DNA of 49,067 nt from Phallusia fumigata (lineage: Eukaryota > Chordata > Ascidiacea > Phlebobranchia > Ascidiidae). Under the pieces are notes generated by a model. The model did no database searches. It was not told where the DNA came from and saw only the letters and a list, made by a program, of their open reading frames with translations. Shown here piece by piece: positions 1-10,400 of this stretch. The position numbers and the translations under genes were made by a program. The stretch's first letter is position 1. The number at the start of each line of letters is the position of its first letter. The stretch covers positions 1-49,067 of the forward strand of contig QXVZ01011778.1 of assembly GCA_008931825.1 (NCBI GenBank), given 5' to 3'.

Positions 1-1184
1 TTAGCCATCTGTATTGGCACGGACAAAGCGCGGGCTTGTTCAGCCATCTAGTGCTGAATTTTAAGTACAAACTGAACAGGCGATAGCTTGGGGCTTTAAT
101 ACCTCTAGTGGCCGTAAACAAATTTTCTTTTACTTAATGTATTGTCCCAATTGTCATGGAGTTACAATTTATTTATTATTACATGTGTATTGATCAAAAT
201 GTAAAAGTTATTCGTTTTTATAGACATCCGCATAAATACCTGCCTATATGGTGCAAGTCATATTGTATCACTAATGATGGCATGAGATGAATTCTTAGGC
301 ATGACGCTTTACCAACTATTTGTTTTTTTTACAAAAGATTAAAGAAAGGGGGACTTGGGGTTATATATCATAGGGTCCACCAAGTCTAATTGCAGCACTG
401 TAGCCAACTGTTAAAAAAGACATCTGGTCATTTTGAAATTATCTGTCACATCTGTGTATCACCTATGGAAGGTTCTGCAAAACAGTATTCCGAAACCGGA
501 TATCTCAATTAACAACGTAAAAACAATTCTCCTGCGGTGGGATTTGAACCAACGTCCGCAGCTTTGCGTCATACGACTGACAAAAAGAACATCATTAACT
601 TTGGTCGTGTTTGCCTATTTAATGACATGACATGGTGCGATAACTCATTCTGCGTACGAAGCACGATGCGTCATGTTGCTATGGGTGACCCAAGTTTCAT
701 TTATCCCCCTCAGCGCCCTCGCGGACTTTCAGGAAAAAATTCCGCGAACTCTTTTAATGAGCGATGGATTTTTAATCGATACATCTCCATTACCGTCCTC
801 GTTCTCCGATGATTCGGGGAAGCTGTTTAATGACTAATTGCCGTAATTTTAGACCCGTTGGGTTTCACTCGGACCCGCGCGATCCTCAATGGACTCTTCG
901 TGCTCCGCTCTCATCAATCGTTGTGAAACAGAAGTTCGATTTTTTTTGCGTCACTCGATTTTTTTGCTTCTGGTCTTTCGATGGGTGTAAGCGAAAACCA
1001 CATTACTTGAATTAGCGATGTTCAATACAGAGAGTAGTTATATTTACTTTAAAGAACGTCGGTTTGGAAAGCAATAGGTTGTGGGTTCGAGTACCAGGTC
1101 GGGCGTTTTGGTTCAGTTTAGCGAAAATAGTTATGCAGTAATTCACATTTACTACACAGTCAGGCATAAAACAATGGATTTTAA
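1..1184. other. Left-edge intergenic DNA, no gene recognised
   Basis: No open frame here resembles a protein family I know, and I found no convincing first exon for the PIRT-like gene. Two short stretches resemble the T-arm/B-box part of tRNA-derived repeats: around 530-560 on the minus strand and around 1078-1100 on the plus strand (GTGGGTTCGAGTACC). Neither has a foldable acceptor, D and anticodon arm around it, so I read them as decayed SINE pieces. Confidence 0.5.
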
Positions 1185-1304
1185 TCAAAAACATAACTAC
1201 TAGAGAACTTGTATTTTATAATGTAGCTAATTGTAAACGTTTCAACAACCGCTGTTGTCATCATCAGTGCAATATGTATTTAACATGTAGTTATGTTTTT
1301 TAAT
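1185..1304. mobile_element. MITE family B copy
   Basis: A palindromic non-autonomous element of about 120 bp. The left end reads AAAAACATAACTACTAGAGA and the right end is the inverted version, finishing in TAGTTATGTTTTTTAATT. The middle carries the core CGCTGTTGTCATCATC (core region 1238-1267). Other copies with the same ends lie at 24928-25072 and 31628-31755, with a half copy at 33365-33388. No transposase is encoded, and the target duplication is unclear. Confidence 0.7.
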
Positions 1305-1656
1305 TAATATGCATTGTGTTATAGTGGAAGGTACTTTGGTGATAAAGCCGATTTGTTACTTTTATCATATTGCTGTCTAAGGCGGTTAGATATTCGTTTG
1401 AAGCTCTTTGTTAGTTTATGTTTGTTTCGTATGTTTTTGTAAACGGTGAACAGACAACTACAGACTTTTGAGTTTTTTAGGTGTGCCTACAGTCAAATGG
1501 ACTGCTATGTGATTTTTTGTCTCTGCCGTAAGATATTTTAAACCATAACAATTTTATACTATTTGTAACCAAAGCTTGAAAAAAATATACCAATTTCAAC
1601 TGGTCCCAAAAACTGCCTAACATTTTTATTTTGTTTTTGTTTGTGCTAAATTTTAG

Positions 1657-2370
1657 CCGAAACAGGAGGAAGCCTCAAAATTAGCAGCAGCTTCCAACTC
1701 TAACCACCTCAAGCCGGATTCAAAGAGTCGTCGTCACCACAACGGCACCAACGGAAATCGCCCCGACACCGATAATTCGAAGCGGAGCCCCCGACCAAAA
1801 ACCCCCGCAAAACCCTCACCATCCACCAGCAACAAACATGAACGCTACGCCCCCAAATCATCAAGCGTGACCCTTCTGGACGTCCCCGGTGGAACCCCAT
1901 CCACCCCTCTGGTCCCCAACGGGCGCCTTACCCCGACAGGGTACCTTGCTGTGTCTCTGTCAGTTGACCCGGCAAAGGGTGGTGGAGAAAGTTCCAATTT
2001 GTTTGTGGAGCAGACCCAAGAGAAACGAGTTAACAAAACTCCGGGCGTAGCTTTGGTGCACGTGGCGAACTCAGCAGACGCTTTCATGGCCGCTGGGGCG
2101 GCAGCAAAGGGCGAAGAGCGCCTGGCCGTTGTGAGAAAACAATACTACAGGAAAGCAATCGCGCTTATGTCGGTCGGCGGCTTTATATTCCTCCTGGGTG
2201 TCACTTTTGCTGCTTTGTTCTTCGCCGGGTATGCTCCTGTACAAATGGCTGGGCCCATTTGCCTCGCCATCGGCCTTCTCCTTGGCGTGTGCGGCCTCGT
2301 GTGGATTCCCATCATCAAGACGAAATTAAAACGCAAACAGCAGATGATGACGCGAACGTTCAGCTTGTAA
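1657..2370 (+). CDS. PIRT: PIRT-like two-pass membrane protein, terminal exon (5' partial)
   Basis: PIRT is a small phosphoinositide-binding membrane protein that modulates TRP channels in vertebrate sensory neurons. This exon opens after TTTTAG at 1651-1656, with an in-frame stop just before it, so an upstream exon must supply the start. It encodes 237 residues ending at TAA 2368-2370. Residues 1-140 are polar, rich in Ser, Pro, Lys and Asn, and probably disordered. The last 95 residues hold the family signature: YYRKAIALMSVGG entering a first membrane helix, then MAGPICLAIGLLLGVCGLVW as the second, then IPIIKTKLKRKQQ, a basic cytoplasmic tail. Human PIRT has YRKPIVIMSVGG and CGLVWVPIIKKKQKHRQK at matching places. 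Human PIRT is 137 aa, so this version has a long N-terminal extension. An in-frame ATG at 2086 would give a protein close to the canonical size. Family call is firm; ligand binding and channel partner are inference. Confidence 0.8.
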   Translation, partial: PKQEEASKLAAASNSNHLKPDSKSRRHHNGTNGNRPDTDNSKRSPRPKTPAKPSPSTSNKHERYAPKSSSVTLLDVPGGTPSTPLVPNGRLTPTGYLAVSLSVDPAKGGGESSNLFVEQTQEKRVNKTPGVALVHVANSADAFMAAGAAAKGEERLAVVRKQYYRKAIALMSVGGFIFLLGVTFAALFFAGYAPVQMAGPICLAIGLLLGVCGLVWIPIIKTKLKRKQQMMTRTFSL

Positions 2371-4499
2371 ATCAAAAAGTCACGGGTTCGAATCCGGTGC
2401 ATACAGGGCTCGTTTTTTTTTTGTTCCACTGTTTTCCGTTTTTCTTCTGTGTTTCGCGTTTGCGGCGAAAATCAATGTAGATTTAAATGCAAACGACTCC
2501 GTTGTCACTGCCCGACGTCACGATTTGTTGTGACGTCACTATAACACCTAACGTATGTGGAACTTTCTTTAGATTTTTCCCCGCGCTATACTGTATATTG
2601 TCATGATCACTCTTTTTAAGGAAATTGTTTTTCCAGCAGACGACTTAACTTGTATTACGTAACAATTGTTCACCTCTGTGTCAACTGATCTTCTCCTGTG
2701 TTCGACCAATATCGTATCACGTGTAACGTAACCTCCTCAATCATTCGCACCTTAATCTTTTGCACCGATAATAGCGTGGGTTCGAATCCCGCCTCGACCG
2801 AAGACGCCGCGCTTCATTATTGTTTTTTGTTTTGTTTCTTGCAATTTTCGCACCTGTCGCCATAACGTTTCCTCTCGCCATTGTGACGTAACATTGCGTC
2901 GCTTTGACGTCACACAGTGTGTTTCCCGTCGCTGAATAAAAGTTGTATTCTGCTCTGGCGTCGAAGAAAAAGTGTTTCTGTAATTTTTTCTGTGGTATGA
3001 AACAAAATAACTTCCGACAATGTTCAAAACTTTGTCCCGCTTCTCTTCACTCGCTCAAGGTGACGATCTAATGTTATATTAATGCCACGTCAAAATATCA
3101 GCGCCAAACAACAAGATTCGGCGCCATGACGGCGTGTTGTGTTTGTGTTATCGTGTGTAATCCAATAAGGAGCCTATAGATGCCACGACTAGATACAACT
3201 TCCTGTACCGATAAACCCCAAGATCGGAACTGTAAACTTTTTGCACTTCTGCTGAAACATCATTTGGTTACAGAATGTTTAGGCCTAGTGGTTGCAATTG
3301 TATTCCACCATAAAATTACTCCAACACAGGAGAGATTACACAAGAGCTTGTGGATTGGTGGTTTTTCATTTTAAATGCGTTCGGCACACAAGGTATTTGG
3401 CAGGGTCGCCTCCCCGCCTGTTTTATCCGGGCCAAAAATACCTGGGACCCTTTTCACCCGACTTTTGTTGCAAGCGAACGCAAATAAACGATAAATGTAT
3501 TGCTTTTGGAACAATTTCAGCATATTTATGACACAATTTCCAAAACAAATGGTCTAGTTTTGTTTGCATTGTTTTAAAAAATTTGAACTAGCCGTTTATT
3601 ATCAAGGTATGTTGCAATGTTTTGCACTCCCCTTTCTAACAAAAGAAAAATAGCGCTTGATCTGCACGCACAAATAAAACATTTACCCGTGACGTAAAAT
3701 GTGGTAAAGTTAGGAAGGTATATAAGTTGCCCGTTGTCCAACATGGAACGAGGTATTATCGCTCAGACAGCGAAGTTACAGGCAGATTTTAAACCACTGA
3801 ATCTTTCATGCGTTTTAGCTCATGACAAAAAATACAAGTACCAACATGGCTTTGGTAGATTCTTTTTTGCAAAACCTTGTCTGAAAAGAAAAAAAAAGAA
3901 CTATAGTTTATTAAGTTCTTCGCTTAAAAAACGAAGAAAAGTATAGAAGATATATAATTAGTATTGACCTTGCAGACCCAAACCAAATGACAAACATTGA
4001 ATATAGAAGTTAGACTTCTGGTGGTAAATTTTGGACTGATTTTAATTTTCGTATTGGGCCACTGGAATAGCAAGCCATTGTAGACCCGCACACATACAGA
4101 GTAAAACTGGTTTGTTTAAAAGATTATGTGTGTATACCAGTTGGTAGTATGTAAATAAACTACTAATTTTTTAGTTGACTTATTTTCACGCGCAAGCTAA
4201 CTGCTACAACTTTGTATGTGTAAAAGTTTTCAAATGGATTTCCTAAGTGCATGCAGTGCTTTTAAACCCGGTGAAGCTGAACATCTTAAAACACCAAAAA
4301 ACTTTCTTTTAACGAGAATTATAAACATTCCTCCAACATTGTGTATGAAGCACGTTTATGGGAGTTGTTGCAGGCCTACGCTAAAGTCGAATGGGTCTAA
4401 TAAAACGGGTTTTAATGGGGAGTCTAAGTTGTGAATACACAGTTAAGTTTACATTGTTCCCTGTTTGATCATTTCAAGGTGCTGTATCTCAACTTTGTC
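2371..4499. other. Intergenic stretch between the PIRT-like and CLCA genes
   Basis: I see no gene here. There are two tRNA B-box-like motifs (GGTTCGAATCC at about 2384 and 2777) without the rest of a tRNA, and two TGACGTCA octamers (2531-2538, 2905-2912). The open frames at 3701-3946 and 4216-4434 have compositions expected of AT-rich noncoding DNA, with no family resemblance or splice context. Confidence 0.5.
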
Positions 4500-7400
4500 A
4501 TGTCAGCGAAATTCCTTTTTACGTTTCTCTGCTTATTGGCTGTTTTTCTAAACGTCCCAAGCGCAGCATCGGCAGTTACCCTTAGCAACAACCAGTATCG
4601 CAGCGTTGTTATAGCAATAAATCCGGCGATCGCCCAAAACGACAACATCATCACAAAATTGCAGGTATAACCAAATTTTAAAATTTTTGTAACAATTTTT
4701 TTCAACTTTTGGTTTGTATTTTTTTGACATATTTTTGCAATGTGTTTAAGCAACTCGACCTTTACCTAAAATCACAACAATGCACAAGGCCTCAATTGGG
4801 ATTCAATATTCGGAGTATACTTTATGTTGATTATCCCATGAATAGAGTAAAGTTCTTTGTGTATGCCAAAAAGTCTTCCCAATAATTAAGTACCCAGCGA
4901 AGTCGTGTTTGCTTTCATTCGTTTACCAAACCCCAAAACAAAGGGACCCAACCCATCCACCTAATCCTTCTGGTGTTGTACCTGTGTTGGCATGGCAACA
5001 GAAGCCCAACTGCAGATCTTACGAAATGCGTCACAGGCTCGTTGCGTGTGTTCTACAAACATGTTTAACGTATCTACGTAAGGCTCTTAAACTGTCAGTT
5101 GTCGAAAACGCCCAACCTGAGAATGTGATAAAAAACAAAATTGCGCTGGTGGGTCTTAAAGATAAGATTTGTGATGGGTGTTGTATTTTAACCTGGAAAA
5201 GTCAAACAGAATCTGTGGGCACGAAGTGATCAATTCAATTTCCGCTGGGCCATAAATTCGTCAATGCTGCAAGTTATGGCTTAATGTGTGTTAACGACGA
5301 AACCATGGGAGTTAAAATGCGTTCCATTGTGGTTTGGACAAAGGTATCAGCCAGTAAGTCGTTTTGGCCTTGTAAGAAAAAGTTCATCGACCACAATTTC
5401 GTTGGCTGTCCATTTCAAACCGTTAGGTATATTATGATGATGTACCTGGGTTCAAGTTTGTTGTTTTGATTTGTTTCATAGGCAATTTGGACTGACGCAT
5501 CCAGCGCACTCTTTACCGCCACCAAACGGCGTGCCTACTTTCGTCAGATCACCATTCTTGTTCCCAAAACGTGGGTTGAAACTTACAGCCTGGCTACAAG
5601 TGAAACATACGACAACGTAGGTTCTAACCTGGACAGTAGCGAGATATTTTCTAAACTATTTCCCTTGTCACAGGCGGATGTACTCATAGCGGACCCAAAC
5701 CCAGCATTTCAGGACCAGCCGTATACACTGCAGTATGGAGATTGTGGACAGCCTGGAACATATATTCACCTTACTCCTTCATACGTTTTGAACGACACAT
5801 TCATTGCGGATTTCGGCCCTAAAGGTGAAAGATTATGTCGGCAAACGTAAACATCAACCCAACATAAGTAGAAAAAAATTAACATTTTTGTGTCACCTCT
5901 ATGGGGGCTTTTGCAACTTCCCGCCTTTTTGCTGGCACTAAATTGTCTTCCCTGATGTTCATGCTACACTTTGAATGTCCCAATAGATCGCGAAGTAATC
6001 AACCATATTACTCATCTGAAAGCACTTGTTTTTGTCATTCCAGGCAAAACGCTTGTACACGAATGGGCTCACTACCGATGGGGAGTGTTTGATGAAACTT
6101 ACACGACTGGATACAACCCCTACTACTTCGACAGCAGCTACACTGTCAAAGCCACAAAGTAAAAAAACTGTTTGGATTGTAGAACTAAAAATAAAGCTCT
6201 GTAAATATGTAGGCAAAAACATTTGGTGACTTCACACGTGTTTATAATAGGACCCAACTGCGGGCCAAAACCAAGATCATCAAATTTCAGCAGGCCTTCC
6301 TATTTTTTCCACTTAATATGCTATTTTCTTAGTTGTTTTTGATGTTGTTAAGACTTTTAAATTTAGGGTATTTTATTATGTAGGCATAAGGTGCCATTTC
6401 TCATAAGGCAGTTTTTTATTAGTAGACAATTTGTAAAGGGGCGACTGGGCAGATGATTTTGCTTGGGCGGCCAGATTTGGCCGACAGGCTGCAGGTGTCT
6501 GACCTCTGGTTAAAATGGGTGAAACTTTGCAGTCATAAATGCTTGTAAAAAAAGAGTGGATTCAATATTGCAAGTAACATGATTGTTTCGATTAGATGTC
6601 CTGTAGCATTGCAAGGTGTCAACAAAGTGATAAACTATGCAACTGGCAGCACCCGAGATTGTCAAAAAAATCTTGAAAATGGTTTAATGGAGGACGGTTG
6701 CCAATTCATACCCTATGAAGAACAGCCGGCTGACCTGGAGACATCGATAATGTCGAATCAATATTTACAACAGGTATGTACAGTTTAAAGCCATAAATCC
6801 CAACCCGACTTGTGGCAATTTGATTGTTGTTATATTGCCTTGATAGAATCAAACTATCGGTGACAAACTGACAATGTTTTTCATTGCATTAAATTTACAA
6901 ACACGCAACTGCACATTCAAATCAATATGTGTTGAAATTAAAAGCAAATACATTTTACACATGTTTTTTAATATGCTACAAGATGTAGTAATAAGCAAGT
7001 AAGACACTTGACACTTTTATTTTATTTTTTAAACTTTCAGAACAATTTTTGCGCAAGGCTGTAGTTAAATTACACTCTGGGACTTTTTCATGCCATTTGT
7101 TTGTTTTGCATTCAGGTTCAGACATTTTGCCACGGCGACACTTCCGACCCTACAAATTTCCACAATACAGATGCACCAAATGAGCAAAATCGTCTGTGTG
7201 AACTACAGAGCACATGGGAGGTCATAATGAAGTCTCCAGATTTTGCAAATGGAGCTAATATGCCAATATCTGGGAACGTAAATACTGAGCCCAGCTATAA
7301 AGTGGTACAAGCTGCTTCTTCTATGAGATATGTACTAGTGTTGGATACCTCTGGCAGCATGGATGGGGTAAGTTAGATTACAGTCATGGAGAGTAATATG

Positions 7401-10400
7401 AATTGTGTTTGCCTTTGTTTGATCACACACATTTACTTGAGTTTACTCCACTGCTTCCAAGGAAACAAATCAGGATATTGCAGAGGCAAAAAAGTTGCTT
7501 TTTTATTGATTTCTTTGTTTGTTTGTGGGGGGGAAATGCTTTGATGGGTAGCCTGTTTCACTGTGGCTTTGTTATCATGGTGTTAACTTACATTTGCTAA
7601 TATATTTTGTGAATATAATCACTGTCACTTTTTGCCAGGTAGGTTTAAAACTTAAATTCTTATGTAGAAAAAGAAGATGGCAACACCAACCACTTAACTT
7701 TGGGACAAAACTTTATTAAACCAGACAACAGTTCCATTCCAAAAAACATTGACTATTGTGTGAAAAATTTACAGTATTGACAGTAAAAAAGTAAACACTA
7801 CTTTTATTGTATCAGGAAAGACTGGAACAAATGCGTCAAGTCGTCAACATCTTTATTTCACAATTCGTGGCAGACGACAACCAAGTGGGGATTGTTGAGT
7901 TTAGCACAAAAGCTTCAATTTCATCAAGCCTTGTCCTTATCAATGGACAGAGTGACCGTGACGGATTATTGAACAAAATTCCCAAATCAGCAAAGGGCAA
8001 TACTTGCATTGGATGTGGCCTTAATTCAGCAATTGAGGTGATACTTAGTGTTTAACTAAAATGCCTTTGTATTGCTTCCTATAAAAAAAAAATGTGTTTG
8101 GTAAGTATTTCTATCACTTGTGCGATGCTATTTCAACTAATTCTCTTACATAAATTTTTGTTTGAAATTTTTATTCCATTTTATCTGTAGGAGGCAGTAA
8201 ATGCATTTGTCATGTTTTTTTATGCTTTGATCAAGTTTACACATTTTTTTTCTACTTTCTCAGGTTCTGGAAGAGAATGGTGGGTCTGCTGCTGGGGGCA
8301 ATGTGATTGTGTTTACTGATGGGGTGGANTGTCTGTTGCAACTTATTTATCTTTTAGTTTTCTGTTGTAACTTAGGTTAGCTTTAACCAAACCTGACATG
8401 CTCCCATGTGCGTTATTTGTCCTGAAACATTTTTCTGTATTGTTGGGTAGGTGTCACAAGGGTATCTCCCAGTTTTAGGTGCGGATGTGTTAGCAAAAAT
8501 CGGAAGACCCGATGGAACAGAGGAATTGCTTAGTTTGTATGATGCTGGTGCTGGTGGGTGAAAAACTACTTTCGTTTTCCAAACCATTGTTGCAGGAAAA
8601 GATTAAATTTCTTTTCTTTTTTTAGCTCCTGATGTTAGAAAAGATGACGGGGTTTACTCTCGGTACTTTACTGGTTACAACGACCAGGGACGTTATTCTG
8701 TTCAGGTTTGCAAATTGTAATTTTTATGTTTCTGATAATCAAACGATTTGTCACTTGTTGACATTTTAGCGTTTTAAGTCTGTATTGTTTTGATTAACTT
8801 CTATCCTTATTGGGTTACAACACAGCAAAAACTGACTTTGGTAAATATATTCCATGTAGTGATGTTAAATAAGTTAAAACAAATTCCTTCAAAAAAACTT
8901 TTAGAATACAACAGTTACAAAACAGGCAGATGAGACATAAACTTAATTACAAGCAGATGTAAAACCGACTTAGTCAACTTTGACTAAAAAACAACACTTG
9001 CATCACTATGATCATTGTTGTTACAATTGTGAAGGATGATTTAATTGTGCAGGTCACAGTGACTAAGAACAGCTCAACCGTTGCTCGCGAAGTCCTGATT
9101 GTATCCAGAGCAAATCCCAGTGTTGGAACTGTGAGCGCAGATGGTAAGTTTAACTTATACCACTGCAAGTGTACACAATTAACACTTTTAAATAGTTTCA
9201 GTAAGAAGATACAAGCCAGTCATTGTGTGTGAACCATTTCCTACATTCCATGATGATGACAACAGCGGTTGTCCATAACATAGAAAATGTTTTACAAACA
9301 AATACTGACTTGGATCTGTCTAATGAGACTGCAGCATGTGTTTTGCAATTGAAGAGTAGACATTAGTCATAGCTAAACTTGTGGTCGTGTTTTTCTATTG
9401 TTGGGTAGTGTCTAGTGAGCCGTGGTTGTTTTGGTACGACTAATTTGTAAGATTCTGGTACGGTTTTTGCATCTTACAGTATTTCTATTTGAATAAGACA
9501 CTAACCATACCTACATTTTTGGTGAAATCTATACATATTTTACAGTAAGAGCAAGGGGTGAATGAATTGTATTACAATAGTGTTCCTCATAAAAAGGTTC
9601 CTTATAACCATCCAAAACCTAGGCTTTGTTCGTCACATACTGTTTTATAGTGATTTTTTAAATATTATTTTGAAGTGGTTTGCTGACATCTCTGAGCAAA
9701 AAAGTTAACAATAAAAGCGAATCTTTTATGGGGCTTGGGTTTTTACTTGGTATTGCTTTGGATAAAATTAGAATTTGCTTTTAACTGACGTTACCCAAAC
9801 ATAATTGCTGCAGGAACCATTGTTGTGAACAAAAACGCCGGCAAATACGTCAACAATGGTATTTCATCCAGTGACGTCACCGATTTCGAGCGTGTTGTGA
9901 CGTCAGAGGGATTTTCTTACTCGGGGTAAGTGACGAAATTCTTGCACTTAGCGCTATAAAACAGTTTAATAGATTGTAATTTTATAACTATGCTTTACCT
10001 GTGAATCATATTCTTGGTGTTTTTGCCTTTAACTCAACGCATGTCAACAGTCGCAATAACTTAACGGCTGTGTACGCTGACTTTACAGAATTCCTGTCAG
10101 CGGAAACCAGGATTTCTTTCCACCCAGCAAAATCATCGACTTGTCGGCTCAACAATATGACTCGAGCGATTTTCACGCTGGTGTCACGTTACGCTTCACT
10201 GCACCCGGTTCCGATTATGACGTAGGATCAGGTGAGTGACGTAATAGCGGTCCATAGCCCCACTTTCGATCGGGATGCGCTCCCAAGGTTATGGGTTCTA
10301 ATCCCATCTTAGCTGATAATGTTATCCTGACCGAAAAAGTGGTTCTTATCCTTTTTACCCTATTACCTGCTGATATCAAACTTCCAACTTCCTTAACGTT

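Noticed and set aside
525-610. Possible minus-strand tRNA gene
   Set aside because: TGGGATTTGAACC resembles an inverted B box, but the anticodon loop lacks the usual flanking bases and the stems do not pair.
2360-2420. Possible tRNA gene after the PIRT-like stop codon
   Set aside because: Only the T-arm/B-box motif GGTTCGAATCC is present. The T stem has a mismatch and there is no acceptor or D arm; the upstream bases are coding sequence.
2740-2810. Possible tRNA gene
   Set aside because: A good T arm (GTGGGTTCGAATCCCGC) but no complementary acceptor strand or A box upstream.
4909-5229. 106-residue open frame in the first CLCA intron
   Set aside because: No similarity to CLCA, no fitting splice sites, and exons on either side join in phase without it.
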